DNA of 64,000 bases from Kitasatospora humi (GCF_020907985.1 NZ_JAJJPA010000001.1:1-64000), one strand, 5' to 3'; positions 19,610 through 28,350 are shown, counted from the stretch's first letter. The notes: generated by a model not told the origin, from the letters alone. Program-made: numbers and translations.

Positions 19610-20514
19610 CCACCGTCCGTAGCGTGCTCGGCGATCTCGACCCGGCCGATCTGGGTGTCTGCGACGCCCATGACCACCTCTTCCTGCGAAGCCAGCTGCT
19701 GCCGGGCCAGGAGCTTGACGATGTGGCGGCGGCCGCTGCCGAGTTGGCAGCCTTCCGGGTGGCGGGTGGTCAGGCGGTCGTGCAGTGGACGCCGTACGGG
19801 ATGGGCCGCCGGGCCACCGAGCTGCCCGAGCTGGCCCGCAGCAGCGGCGTGCACCTGGTCGCCGCCACCGGCATGCACCGGGCCGCCCACTACGACCGGC
19901 TGCCCGAACTCGACTCGCTGGCCGAGCTGTTCATCACCGAGCTGACCCAGGGCATCGGGACCGACGGTCCCCGGGCGGGAATGATCAAGGTGGCGGGGGG
20001 CTTCCACGGCCTCGACGAGCACGCCCGCCGAACCATGGCCGCGGCCGCCGCCGCGCACCACGTCACCGGAGCACCGATCGGCGTCCACCATGAGCTGGGC
20101 ACGGCGGCCACCGAGGTGCTCGACCTGCTCTGCGGGCAGTTGGAGGTGCCGCCGAGCAGTGTGCTGCTGGGCCATCTCAACCGGTTCCCGGACGAGCGGA
20201 TCCACCGGGAGCTGGCTCGGAGCGGTGCCTTCCTCGCCTTCGACGGTCCGTCCCGGGCCAACGCCGCCACCGACTGGCGCCTGCTCGACGTCCTGGTGGC
20301 GCTCGCCGAGGCCGGGCACGCCGAGCAACTGCTGCTGGGCGGTGACACGGTGACCGCCGCGGCCCGGTCCACCGCCGACGGCCCGGGCATGCCGTTCCTG
20401 CTCACCAACCTGCGCCCGCGCATCGAGGCGGCCCTCGACCGGCCGACGGCCGAGCTGATCCTGCGTCACAATCCCGCCCGGGCCTTCGCGGCGGACTGGA
20501 AGCCGATGGGCTGA
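19606..20514 (+). CDS. Phosphotriesterase-family metal-dependent hydrolase
   Basis: A 302-residue TIM-barrel hydrolase of the PTE/PLL group. The metal ligands are in order: HxH in CDAHDHLF (about residues 21-23), a bridging Lys in MIKVAGG (about 127), His in IGVHHELG, His in LLGHLNRF and Asp in LLLGGDT. Family members hydrolyse lactones or phosphotriesters. Its four-base overlap with the CMD gene shows coupled translation. Last gene of the TetR operon. Confidence 0.82.
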   Translation: MTTVRSVLGDLDPADLGVCDAHDHLFLRSQLLPGQELDDVAAAAAELAAFRVAGGQAVVQWTPYGMGRRATELPELARSSGVHLVAATGMHRAAHYDRLPELDSLAELFITELTQGIGTDGPRAGMIKVAGGFHGLDEHARRTMAAAAAAHHVTGAPIGVHHELGTAATEVLDLLCGQLEVPPSSVLLGHLNRFPDERIHRELARSGAFLAFDGPSRANAATDWRLLDVLVALAEAGHAEQLLLGGDTVTAAARSTADGPGMPFLLTNLRPRIEAALDRPTAELILRHNPARAFAADWKPMG

Positions 20515-20901
20515 AGCCAAGCCGGCGGCGCACGGTGCCCGGACGGGCTCCTGCCCTGGCTTCGCTGCAACGGGTGTCACATTCGGGCAAATGGCTCAAA
20601 GTGCGGTCCAATGCAGGTGTGATCAGAGAACCGCCGACTCCGGAGCGGCGGACAGCCTTGGCACGTACCCGAGCAGCGGCGCGCATCGTCGCGCGCTGCG
20701 GCGGCCCGCACTCGGGTGGCCTGCCCGAGGAGCGGCGGCCACCCTCCGGGGGAGACCGTCATCGACCGCCACCGGGAGGGGATGGTGGCGAGCGGCGGCC
20801 ACCCTCCGGGGGAGACCGTCGCCGACCCGCCACCGGCAGGGGATGGTGGCAGACGGTGACTGGCGACCTGCGCGGACGCACCTCGGCGTAGCGTTTGAAC
20901 C
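20515..20901. other. Intergenic region with a tandem duplication
   Basis: This 387-bp spacer holds the 60-bp duplication listed separately and probably the promoter of the esterase gene. No protein-like frame was recognised. Confidence 0.5.
20730..20850. repeat. 60-bp tandem duplication with internal hairpin
   Basis: Copies at 20730-20789 and 20790-20850 share a nearly identical first 31 bases and end in GGGGATGGTGGC. Each copy has GGCCACCCTCC facing GGGATGGTGGC, so each can fold on itself. They lie downstream of the phosphotriesterase gene and may be duplicated terminators. Confidence 0.7.
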
Positions 20902-21045
20902 ATGAACGACCGCAGCGTCGCCCTGATCGACCGCCGCCGGGCCGAGGCCCGGCCGGAGGCCGCCACCGCCGGTGCGGAGGCGTCGGTATCGCCCGGCAAG
21001 CGGGGCCGGCCGATCGCGCGGGCAGCGGGGCCGACGGGGAGCTGA
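20902..21045 (+). CDS. Possible 47-residue peptide upstream of the esterase
   Basis: A short frame starting MNDRSVALIDRRRAEARPEA and ending 16 bases before the esterase start. It is very basic and Ala-rich with no motif. It could be a leader peptide or chance; the absence of a ribosome site before ATG 20902 argues for caution. Confidence 0.25.
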   Translation: MNDRSVALIDRRRAEARPEAATAGAEASVSPGKRGRPIARAAGPTGS

Positions 21046-21061
21046 CGAGGAGCCGATCCGA

Positions 21062-22186
21062 ATGGGCCTGACCAGCCACGAGCTCTTGACGCTGGCCTTG
21101 CTGGCCGCTCTGGGCGCGGTCATCGGCACGGTCCTGTACTGGCCCAGACTGGCCCGGCCCGGACCGGCGGCTGTGGTCGGCCGGATCACCGCCATCCTGG
21201 TCACCCAGCTCGCGGTGCTCGTCGTGGTCGGCCTGCTGGTGAACAACTACTTCTCGTTCTACACCAGTTGGTCCGACCTGCTGGGCATCGCGCACCCCGC
21301 CGTGCAATCCGTCGGCCCCGGCAACCCGGGCGGCGGGTCGAGTGCTCCCGCCACCGCCCGCACCCTGGCGACCGAGAACGTCCAGGGCGGCCCGCCGCAG
21401 CGCAGCGGGCAGCTGCTGACCGTGCGGATCGGTGGCGGCGGCACCGGCCTGAGCACCGACGGCTATGTCTACCTGCCGCCGCAGTACTTCCAACCCGGCT
21501 ACGCGCAGCAGCGCTTCCCCGCCCTGGTGGTGCTGACCGGCTACCCGGGCGCCGCCCGCAACCTGGTCACCCGGCTCGACTACCCCGGCATCTCGCTCGG
21601 CCTGTTGCGCAGCGGACAGCAGCAGCCCACCGTGCTGGTGATGCTGCGGTCAGCGCCCGCGATGCCCAGGGACACCGAGTGCGAGGACGTGCCCGGTGGC
21701 CCGCAGGCCGCCACCTACTTCACCCATGAGGTGCCGCGGGCGGTGGCCGGCGCGTTCCGGGTGATCGGCCAGGGCCGCGGCTGGGGCATCATCGGCGACT
21801 CCACCGGTGGCTACTGCGCGCTCAAGCTGGCGATGCGCGATCCGGCCGCGTTCCCGGCCGCCGCCGCGCTGGACGGCTACTTCAAGGCAGCCGAGGACCC
21901 GACCACCGGAGACCTGTTCGCCGGTGATCAGCAGCGGCGCAACGAGGCCGACCTGCTCTGGCGGCTGCACAACCTGCCGCCGCCGCAGGTGGCGCTGCTG
22001 CTCGCGTACAGCGAGGACGACAGCGCCTCGGCCAAGGGAGCCCCGGCGTTCGCCGCCGCGGCCCGGCCGCCGACCACGGTCTCGCTGGCCACCGTCGAGC
22101 ACGGCGGGCACAACTTCGAGACCTGGACCAGGCTGGAGCCCGCTGCCCTCGGCTGGCTCTCCCAGCACCTGGCCCAGCCGGGCTGA
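21062..22186 (+). CDS. Membrane-anchored alpha/beta-hydrolase (esterase D/mycolyltransferase-like)
   Basis: A 374-residue protein. Two N-terminal membrane helices (residues about 5-25 and 42-62) are followed by NNYFSFYTSWSDLLG and a Ser/Pro-rich linker, then an extracytoplasmic alpha/beta-hydrolase domain. The nucleophile elbow is GDSTGG near residue 243 and a late HGGHNFETW gives the likely catalytic His. Distant relatives include antigen-85-like and esterase D enzymes. A paralogue with the same architecture and SWSDLLG motif is encoded at 62.4-63.6 kb. GAGGAG precedes ATG 21062. Confidence 0.8.
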   Translation: MGLTSHELLTLALLAALGAVIGTVLYWPRLARPGPAAVVGRITAILVTQLAVLVVVGLLVNNYFSFYTSWSDLLGIAHPAVQSVGPGNPGGGSSAPATARTLATENVQGGPPQRSGQLLTVRIGGGGTGLSTDGYVYLPPQYFQPGYAQQRFPALVVLTGYPGAARNLVTRLDYPGISLGLLRSGQQQPTVLVMLRSAPAMPRDTECEDVPGGPQAATYFTHEVPRAVAGAFRVIGQGRGWGIIGDSTGGYCALKLAMRDPAAFPAAAALDGYFKAAEDPTTGDLFAGDQQRRNEADLLWRLHNLPPPQVALLLAYSEDDSASAKGAPAFAAAARPPTTVSLATVEHGGHNFETWTRLEPAALGWLSQHLAQPG

Positions 22187-22193
22187 CGGTCGA

Positions 22194-22529
22194 TCAGAGC
22201 ACCGGCTCCAGTGTGCCGGTGTGCAGCTCGCCGACCCGGCCGCCCTCGCCCTCGAAGGTCCAGAACGCCCGCACCGTCAGCGCGCCCAGGTCCATCACAT
22301 GGCTGACCGTGATCCCGCTCCGCTCGGTCCAACTGACGAAGTAGATCTGCGGCGCGACCTCGGCGACCTGCAGTTCGACGTCCTCCCACTGGCCGGCCGA
22401 CTCACCCAGCCCCTCCCAGCGCAGCCGCTTGCCGTCGGCCGAGTAGGCGTTGCGGAAGACGGCACCGTTGTCGACCTGGAACAGGTACGTCCGCCCGGCG
22501 AAGGCGGGCAGGGCAGCGGTCTCGCTCAT
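22194..22529 (-). CDS. MoaF-related beta-barrel protein
   Basis: A 111-residue protein with the lipocalin-like pattern of MoaF-type domains: GRTYLFQVDNGAVFRNAYSADGKRLRWEGL, then YFVSWTERSGITVSHVMDL and VRAFWTFEGEGGRVGELHTGTLE. Members are linked loosely to molybdenum metabolism or bind small ligands; its job is unknown. It converges with the esterase gene, with 7 bp between stops. Confidence 0.65.
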   Translation of the reverse strand: MSETAALPAFAGRTYLFQVDNGAVFRNAYSADGKRLRWEGLGESAGQWEDVELQVAEVAPQIYFVSWTERSGITVSHVMDLGALTVRAFWTFEGEGGRVGELHTGTLEPVL

Positions 22530-22710
22530 GGCGGGTGGAGTTCCTCGCTTCCGGTCGGAGAATGTCGGTGTTGTCGGATTCCCACGCTATCGGACCGGCG
22601 TGGCGGAGGGACAATGGTGACGCGACACGCGCGTGCCGCCGTTCGCCGGTCGTCCGGCCAGCCGGTGGCCCGCCGGTGGGCGCGGCGCGTGCCGGGTCGG
22701 GAGGTCCACG

Positions 22711-22905
22711 ATGCGCAAGGTCGCCGACTGCCGGGAATTCCCCAGCGAGAGCAACTGCTCGCTGTGCATCACCGGCGAGGAGGAAGAGGTGGTCCGTGCC
22801 GCCGCCGAGCACGCGGTCTCGGTGCACGGACACCAGGACAGCAAGGAACTGCGCGACCAGATCCGCGCGACGCTCAAGGACGAACTGGTGCTCCAGCACA
22901 CCTGA
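22711..22905 (+). CDS. DUF1059 small protein
   Basis: A 64-residue cytosolic protein. RKVADCREFPSESNCSLCITG and VRAAAEHAVSVHGHQDSKELRDQIRATLKDE are the DUF1059 pattern, with three Cys in the first 22 residues (DC, NCSLC) that could bind metal. GGGAGG ahead of ATG 22711 fixes the start. Function of the family is not established. Confidence 0.8.
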   Translation: MRKVADCREFPSESNCSLCITGEEEEVVRAAAEHAVSVHGHQDSKELRDQIRATLKDELVLQHT

Positions 22906-22987
22906 CGGCCCCCGAACCGCCCCACCGGCCGCCGATCGTCGTCGGTGGCGGCGAGGCCCGCGGGGCGGTGGCGTCAGCGCGTGGTGG

Positions 22988-23383
22988 TCAGCAGGTGAAG
23001 TCGATCAAGTAGAACGAGGCGTAGTGGTCGGAGGTGTAGTAGTCCTCCTGGTCCCCCTCGCCGGTGATGATTCTGCGGGTGCCGCGAGTGGAGGCGCCCG
23101 GGGTGACGACCGTGTACTCGTGGTAGTAGCCGTAGTCCTGGGTCGGCAGGACGCCCTCGCGGTTCTGGAAGACCACGCCGTCCTGGGAGAACGGGAACGG
23201 GCCGCCATCGGCGATCTCGTTGAGGGTGTCGTCGGCCTGCTGGGGGAGGGCGCTCTGGCAGATGCTGCCGCTGACGTCGGCGTGGGCGTCGGTGGCGACC
23301 ATGACGGTGGGGGCCAGGGTGAGCAGGCCGACGGTCAGCACGGACGCGGTGCGCGTCTTCAACGCGCGTAGAAGAGTCTGCAT
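22988..23383 (-). CDS. Secreted guanyl-specific ribonuclease, RNase Sa type
   Basis: A 131-residue exported ribonuclease that cleaves RNA after guanosine. A signal peptide of about 35 residues ends at DAHA, and the mature enzyme of 96 residues starts DVSGSICQSALP. It follows RNase Sa closely: QDGVVFQNRE, PTQDYGYYHEYTVVTPG and TRGTRRIITGE. The catalytic Glu (YHEYT), the two Arg (GTRR region) and the His (SDHYASF) are all present, as are the two Cys of the single disulfide. No barstar-like inhibitor gene lies nearby. Divergent from the GH16 gene. Confidence 0.92.
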   Translation of the reverse strand: MQTLLRALKTRTASVLTVGLLTLAPTVMVATDAHADVSGSICQSALPQQADDTLNEIADGGPFPFSQDGVVFQNREGVLPTQDYGYYHEYTVVTPGASTRGTRRIITGEGDQEDYYTSDHYASFYLIDFTC

Positions 23384-23812
23384 GTGCAGCAGTCTGGAGT
23401 CCTGGGAGCTTCCTGGGAAGGCGCTGGACAAGTCTTCATGTCCACGTAACTTGCTTGCCGCGCGGGCTACTTGCGGGAGTCGCCGGAGCGGCGGCAGGGG
23501 TTGGTGTGACCATGGCGACACTTCTCAAACATTGTTAAGGATCACATCATCTGCCTAGCCTGCACGCGTTCGCCGACTCCGGCGGACCCAACGTCGGGAC
23601 GCCGAATCCTGCCTGCCCGACGGACGGTGACCACAGCATCGCCACAGGCAGGAGCGGGGGACCCGGTACTGCCACGACCTGCTTCGCGCGCCCGTGTGGC
23701 GTGCGGTGCGCGCCGCGGCTCGGGGTGAGGCCGTCCGCTTCAGCGGCGGCCGGGCACAGTGCGGCCCGAACCCGACAGCTAACTCCGCAGGCGTCGCACG
23801 AGGAAAACTCCC
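23384..23812. other. Divergent promoter region, RNase / GH16
   Basis: A 429-bp spacer between divergent secreted-enzyme genes. It includes a relatively AT-rich core near 23521-23555 with an imperfect inverted element CTCAAACATTGTTAAG. No gene was recognised. Confidence 0.45.
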
Positions 23813-25210
23813 GTGATACCTGCCGCCACCCCAGCGCGCCTCGCCGTCGTCGCCGGCGCCCTCGGCCTGCTCGCCGTTCCGCTGGTCGGCCAGGCCAGCG
23901 CCCTGACCGGCTCGGCCGCCGCTCCGACGGTCACCCAGGACCGCCTGACCCCGACCACCGCCGCCGCCAACACCAACGTCACCGCCGACCTGACCGTGCA
24001 CTCCGACTCCTGCTTCACCGCGCAGAAGCTCGGCGTCGGGGTCCGCGACGCGGCCGGCCACAACCTCGACTTCCCCGGCTCGCACGGCAACGTGCGGATC
24101 TGCCCGGGCGGCGTCTCCATGACCACCGGTGCCCGCACCTTCCCGGTCGGCAGCTACACCGTCTTCGGCTACTACCAGGACCACGCCGGCGCCTGGCACA
24201 ACCTGGCCTCCAAGAAGCTCACCGTCGCCAAGGCCGCGTCGACCCCGGCCCCCGCGCCCGCCCCGGCTCCGGCTCCGGCTCCGGCCCCCGCGCCCGCCCC
24301 GGCTCCGGCTCCGGCTCCGGCCCCCGCGCCCGCCCCGGCTCCGGCTCCGGCCCCCGCCCCGGCTCCGGCTCCGGCCCCCGCCCCGGCTCCGGCTCCGGCC
24401 CCCGCCCCGGCTCCCGCGCCGGCCCCGGCTCCCGCGCCGGCCCCGGCCCCCGCGCCGGCCCCGGCCCCCGCGCCCGCTCCGGCCCCCGCGCCGGCGTCGC
24501 CGATCGCCGGCAAGTCGCTGGTCTGGTCGGACGAGTTCAACGGCAGCAGCGTGGACACCAACCGCTGGAACGACGCCAGCAGCGGCGCCTACCACTACGG
24601 CACCCACAACCCGAACGACAACAAGCTCGACTGGATCAACCCGTCCGCGGTCACCGTCGCCAACGGCGTCGCCACCTTCACCGCAACGCCGAGCAGCAAC
24701 GTCCTGGAGAACGGGCTGAAGGCCTGGAACACCGGTCTGCTCACCACCCAGAACTCCCCGCAGAACTTCCAGGTGCACACCGGCGACTACGCCGAGACCC
24801 GGGTGCAGCTGCCGAGTCAGGTGGGCGCCTGGGCGTCGTTCTGGACCTGGGAGAACGGCAACACCGCGCTGGGCAGCAGCCACGGTGAGATCGACTCCTA
24901 CGAGTACCACCCCGACAACCCGAACGTGCTGGAGCTGACCAACCACGTCAACCTGGCCTCCAAGGACGACCGGGACGCGAACGCCGTCAAGCCGGGCCAG
25001 TGGGTCACCGTCGGCACCTACTACGGCGCCAACTCGGTCGACTGGTACGTCAACGGCGTCAAGGTCTTCTCCGACGGCAAGGGCGTCGGCCCGAACTTCT
25101 CGGCGAGCCTGATCCTGGACATGGCCATCAGCGCGGGCAAGTACCACCCGTCGCCGACGTCCTCGGCCCCGATCACCATGAAGGCCGACTACGTGCGCGT
25201 CTACCGCTGA
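23813..25210 (+). CDS. Secreted GH16 family glycoside hydrolase with Pro-Ala linker
   Basis: A 465-residue exported glycosidase. After a signal peptide (about 1-31) comes a beta-rich domain of about 100 residues with two Cys (SCFTAQ, ICPGG). An 86-residue linker follows that is almost only Pro-Ala. The GH16 domain (about 230-465) has the catalytic signature GEIDSYEY near residue 359, with both acidic residues and the central Asp. GH16 enzymes cut beta-1,3- or mixed-linked glucans, carrageenans or agar; the substrate is not evident. Start is GTG 23813 with AGGAAA ahead. The tail overlaps the next convergent gene by 10 bp. Confidence 0.88.
   Translation: MIPAATPARLAVVAGALGLLAVPLVGQASALTGSAAAPTVTQDRLTPTTAAANTNVTADLTVHSDSCFTAQKLGVGVRDAAGHNLDFPGSHGNVRICPGGVSMTTGARTFPVGSYTVFGYYQDHAGAWHNLASKKLTVAKAASTPAPAPAPAPAPAPAPAPAPAPAPAPAPAPAPAPAPAPAPAPAPAPAPAPAPAPAPAPAPAPAPAPAPAPAPAPAPAPAPAPAPASPIAGKSLVWSDEFNGSSVDTNRWNDASSGAYHYGTHNPNDNKLDWINPSAVTVANGVATFTATPSSNVLENGLKAWNTGLLTTQNSPQNFQVHTGDYAETRVQLPSQVGAWASFWTWENGNTALGSSHGEIDSYEYHPDNPNVLELTNHVNLASKDDRDANAVKPGQWVTVGTYYGANSVDWYVNGVKVFSDGKGVGPNFSASLILDMAISAGKYHPSPTSSAPITMKADYVRVYR
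24241..24498. repeat. GC-rich repeat encoding the Pro-Ala linker
   Basis: About 258 bp of GCCCCGGCTCCGGCCCCCGC-type units, in frame throughout, encoding alternating Pro and Ala. The sequence is so regular that replication slippage and assembly collapse are both likely; the exact length should be read with caution. Confidence 0.9.
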
Positions 25211-25653
25211 CCCCAGGCGGCTGAGCGACCGACCCGGACCACGAACGACCGCCTGTCGTTCGAGTGGTCCGGGTCGTTCGCGCTCCTCACCTCGACCGAG
25301 CCGCCGGTGAGGGTGCCCGATGCGGTGCCGGACAGCCTGATCGGCACCAGCGCGGTCGCCGACCGCAGCACCCCGAGCCCGGCCGGGAAGCTGCACACCA
25401 CCACGGTGGCACGGGGGTCGGGGGTGCAGTTCGCCGGGAAGTACGGTCCGACGGCATGCGTCCGGGCGGGCAGTCGGACCGTCACGGTGAACGCCCCGGC
25501 CACGTCGGGGCCGTCGTTCGCGACGAAGGCGTGGACCGTGGTGGTGCCGCCGGGCGGGGCCGGATCCGGGTCGAACGGCACCACCTTCAGATCGGCGTGG
25601 TGCCCGCCGGCCAGCAGGGCGGCGCCGAGCAGGGGGACGAGCAGTGAGCGCAT
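25201..25653 (-). CDS. Secreted DUF11-like repeat-domain protein
   Basis: A 150-residue exported protein. A short signal peptide (RSLLVPLLGAALLAGGHHA) precedes one Ig-like domain with the pattern HAFVANDGPDVAGAFTVTVRLPA, then CTPDPRATVVVCSFPAGL and a late SANDPDHSNDRRSFVVRV, which is typical of DUF11/CARDB-type surface domains. Two Cys could form a disulfide. No wall anchor is seen. Possibly an accessory to the convergent GH16 enzyme, but only by location. Confidence 0.65.
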   Translation of the reverse strand: MRSLLVPLLGAALLAGGHHADLKVVPFDPDPAPPGGTTTVHAFVANDGPDVAGAFTVTVRLPARTHAVGPYFPANCTPDPRATVVVCSFPAGLGVLRSATALVPIRLSGTASGTLTGGSVEVRSANDPDHSNDRRSFVVRVGRSAAWGQR

Positions 25654-25697
25654 GCCGCCACTCTAGCCACTCCAGGTCATCGACCGTGTGCGCAGCG

Positions 25698-26474
25698 TCA
25701 GGGGGCGAGCACGCCGCCGAGCCGCTCGGCGATCCCCTGCATCACCGTGACCAGCGGCTCGGCGCCGCTCTGCTCCTCCAGGGCCCGGATCCGGGCCTCC
25801 GGCCCTGACACCGACAGCGCGGTCGGGGTCGGCGCACCGGGCACCGCCACCGCGATGCAGCGCACCCCGATCTCCTGCTCCTGGTCGTCGACCACGTAGC
25901 CCACCTCGCGGGCGTGGGCCAGCTGGGCGAACAGCTCGTCCCGGTCGGTGACGGTGAACTCGGTGTGCGCGGGCAGCGGCTGGCTGCCGAGCACGGTCCG
26001 CGCCTCCTCCTCGGGCAGCTGGGCGAGCAGTGCCTTGCCCACTCCGGTGCAGTGCGGCTGCACCCGGCGGCCGACTTCGGTGAACATCCGCATCGAGCGG
26101 CGGGACTGCACCTGCCCGACGTACACCACCTCGCCGCCCTCCAGTACGGCCAGGTTGGCGGTCTCGCCGGTGGCCTCCATGAGCTCGGCCAGGTACGGCC
26201 GGGCCCAGCTGCCGAGCAGTCGACCCGCGGTCTCGCCGAGCCGGATCAGCCGGGGGCCCAAGGTGTAGCGGCGCGCGCTGTCCTGGCGGACATACCCCTG
26301 CTGCGCGAGGGTACGTACCAGGCGGTGGATGGTCGGCATCGGCAGGCCGGAACTGTTGGACAGCTCGCTCAGGGTGGCGACGCCCCCGGTGTCGGCGAGG
26401 GCCTCCAGCAGCTGGAAGGCGCGCTCGACGGACTGGACGCCGCCGGCGCGGTCGGGTGCTGAGCTGCTGGGCAC
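25698..26474 (-). CDS. IclR-family regulator, AllR-like
   Basis: A 258-residue regulator. The winged helix (QSVERAFQLLEALADTGGVATLSELSNSSGLPMPTIHRLVRTLAQQGYV) is followed by the IclR effector domain with the PHCTGVGKALLAQLP block and the C-terminal RCIAVAVPGAPTPTALSVSG. In Streptomyces an IclR protein of this kind (AllR) represses the allantoin and glyoxylate genes, sensing allantoate or glyoxylate. It is divergent from malate synthase, and palindromes in the shared promoter recur elsewhere in the purine region. The GTG at 26474 has GAGG at proper spacing. Confidence 0.85.
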   Translation of the reverse strand: MPSSSAPDRAGGVQSVERAFQLLEALADTGGVATLSELSNSSGLPMPTIHRLVRTLAQQGYVRQDSARRYTLGPRLIRLGETAGRLLGSWARPYLAELMEATGETANLAVLEGGEVVYVGQVQSRRSMRMFTEVGRRVQPHCTGVGKALLAQLPEEEARTVLGSQPLPAHTEFTVTDRDELFAQLAHAREVGYVVDDQEQEIGVRCIAVAVPGAPTPTALSVSGPEARIRALEEQSGAEPLVTVMQGIAERLGGVLAP

Positions 26475-26532
26475 GGGTCGGTCCTCGTTGGTCGGGGCCT
26501 GCCGTCGGGATCCCAGGGGGTGCGGCGATCCG

Positions 26533-26547
26533 TCAACAAACCGTTGA
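26533..26547. promoter_or_regulatory. TCAAC-N5-GTTGA palindrome, malate synthase/iclR promoter
   Basis: TCAAC, AAACC, GTTGA: a perfect 5-bp inverted repeat about 63 bp before the malate synthase start and 59 bp before the divergent regulator start. The same site precedes gcl, the urate operon and, in a weaker form, hyi and the allantoinase gene. Confidence 0.7.
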
Positions 26548-26549
26548 AA

Positions 26550-26564
26550 TTCTGTATTGCGGAA
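26550..26564. promoter_or_regulatory. Second operator motif TTCTGTATTGCGGAA
   Basis: It matches sites before gcl and hyi in the form TTYYRYANYGYGGAA. The GGAA/TTCC ends are like the half-sites of other IclR-family proteins. A longer inverted pair ATTCTGTA (26549-26556) and TACAGAAT (26579-26586) overlaps it. Confidence 0.55.
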
Positions 26565-26609
26565 ACTACTCTCCACTTTACAGAATCGCCGCCCAAGGAG
26601 TGTCCTGCC

Positions 26610-28238
26610 ATGGCAACCGCCCAGCCTCCGGTCGTCACTGTCGCCGGCCCGCGGGTCCACCGCGCGGAGGAGGTGCTCACCCCGGCGGCCCTGGCCTTCG
26701 TGGCCGGCCTCCACCAGGCATTCGAACCCCGCCGGCAGGAGTTGCTGGCCCGGCGCCGGCAGCGCCGCGCCGAGATCGCCCGCACCGGCGCCCTCGACTT
26801 CCTGCCCGAGACCGCCGGCATCCGGGCCGGCGACTGGACGGTGGCCCCGGCGCCGCGGGCGCTCCAGGACCGCCGCGTTGAGATCACCGGCCCGACCGAC
26901 CGCAAGATGGCCGTCAACGCCCTCAACTCCGGCGCCGAGGTCTGGCTGGCCGACTTCGAGGACGCCACCTCGCCGACCTGGGAGGCCCTGGTCTCCGGTC
27001 AGCTCAACCTGATCGACGCCTTCGAGGGGCGGATCGACTTCACCTCCCCGCAGGGCAAGGAGTACAAGCTGCTGCCCGCCGACCAACTGGCCACCGTGGT
27101 GGTCCGGCCGCGCGGCTGGCACCTGGACGAGCGCCACCTGCTGGTCGACGGCACCCCGGTGTCCGGCGCCCTCTTCGACTTCGGCCTCTACTTCTTCCAC
27201 AACGCCCGGCGGCTGCTGGCCAAGGGCGAGGCGGACCCCAACTCCGGGCCCTACTTCTACCTGCCGAAGATCGAGAGCCACCTGGAGGCCCGGCTCTGGA
27301 ACGACGTCTTCACCCACGCCCAGCGCCGACTCGGCGTCCCGCACGGCACCATCCGGGCCACCGTGCTGATCGAGACGATCACGGCCGCCTTCGAGATGGA
27401 CGAGATCCTCCACGAACTGCGCGACCACGCCGCCGGGTTGAACGCCGGCCGGTGGGACTACCTGTTCTCGATCGTCAAGAACTTCCGCGACGCCGGTGAG
27501 CACTTCGTCCTGCCGGACCGCAACACCGTGGGCATGACCTCGCCGTTCATGGCCGCCTACACCCGTCTGCTGGTGCGGACCTGCCACCGGCGCGGCGCCC
27601 ATGCGATCGGCGGCATGGCCGCGTTCATCCCGTCCCGCAGGGACCCGCAGGTCAACGCGGCGGCGCTGGAGAAGGTCAAGGCCGACAAGGACCGCGAGGC
27701 GGCCGGCGGGTTCGACGGCTCCTGGGTGGCCCACCCCGACCTGGTGCCGGTGGCCCGTGCGAGCTTTGACGCCGTGCTGGCGGAGCGGCCCCATCAGAAG
27801 GACCATGCCGGCTCCGAACAGCCGGTCACCGCCCAGCAGTTGCTGGACATCGCGGGCGCCGGCGGATCCTGCACCGCGGCCGGGCTGCGCAACGCCGTGG
27901 CCGTCGGCCTTCGGTACTGCGAGGCCTGGCTCGGCGGCCTGGGCGCGGTCGCCATCTTCAACATGATGGAGGACGCCGCCACCGCCGAGATCTCCCGCTC
28001 GCAGGTCTGGCAGTGGATCCGCAACGGCGTGGTGCTGGCCGACACCGGCGAGAAGGTCACCGCCGAACTCGCCAGGCGGCTGATCTCCGAGGAACTGGAC
28101 ACCATCCGCGCCGAAGTGGGCGACGCGGCGTTCGCTGCCGGTCGCTGGGCCGAGAGCCGCGAGCTCTTCGAACAGGTCGCGCTCGCCGATGAGTTCGTCG
28201 ACTTCCTGACCCTAGCGGGCTACGCCCTGCTCGACTGA
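26610..28238 (+). CDS. aceB: Malate synthase A
   Basis: A 542-residue enzyme joining glyoxylate and acetyl-CoA to malate, the normal length for the A isoform. Visible motifs include GAEVWLADFEDATSPTWE and the signature NMMEDAATAEISRSQVWQW, with the catalytic Asp in MEDAAT. AAGGAG nine bases before ATG 26610 fixes the start. Here it serves glyoxylate made from allantoin, shown by its purine-type operators and the lack of isocitrate lyase nearby. It gives one of two exits for glyoxylate; the other is gcl-hyi-glxR-glycerate kinase. Confidence 0.95.
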   Translation: MATAQPPVVTVAGPRVHRAEEVLTPAALAFVAGLHQAFEPRRQELLARRRQRRAEIARTGALDFLPETAGIRAGDWTVAPAPRALQDRRVEITGPTDRKMAVNALNSGAEVWLADFEDATSPTWEALVSGQLNLIDAFEGRIDFTSPQGKEYKLLPADQLATVVVRPRGWHLDERHLLVDGTPVSGALFDFGLYFFHNARRLLAKGEADPNSGPYFYLPKIESHLEARLWNDVFTHAQRRLGVPHGTIRATVLIETITAAFEMDEILHELRDHAAGLNAGRWDYLFSIVKNFRDAGEHFVLPDRNTVGMTSPFMAAYTRLLVRTCHRRGAHAIGGMAAFIPSRRDPQVNAAALEKVKADKDREAAGGFDGSWVAHPDLVPVARASFDAVLAERPHQKDHAGSEQPVTAQQLLDIAGAGGSCTAAGLRNAVAVGLRYCEAWLGGLGAVAIFNMMEDAATAEISRSQVWQWIRNGVVLADTGEKVTAELARRLISEELDTIRAEVGDAAFAAGRWAESRELFEQVALADEFVDFLTLAGYALLD

Positions 28239-28350
28239 GCGGCCGCGGACCGCACCGCCGCCGGGGTGCCCGCTCCCCGGCGGCCGCCGCCCTCGTAGGG
28301 TGGGCGGCGAGGCCGGTGGTCGCCGGCCCGGGCCGACAAGGACGGAAGCC

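Noticed and set aside
23523..23540. CTCAAACATTGTTAAG as another purine-type operator before the GH16 gene
   Set aside because: The half-sites are altered and the spacing differs by one base; the gene is not purine-related.
24241..24498. Regular repeats considered as a CRISPR array
   Set aside because: There are no unique spacers; the repeat is continuous and encodes the Pro-Ala linker of the GH16 enzyme. No cas gene is present.
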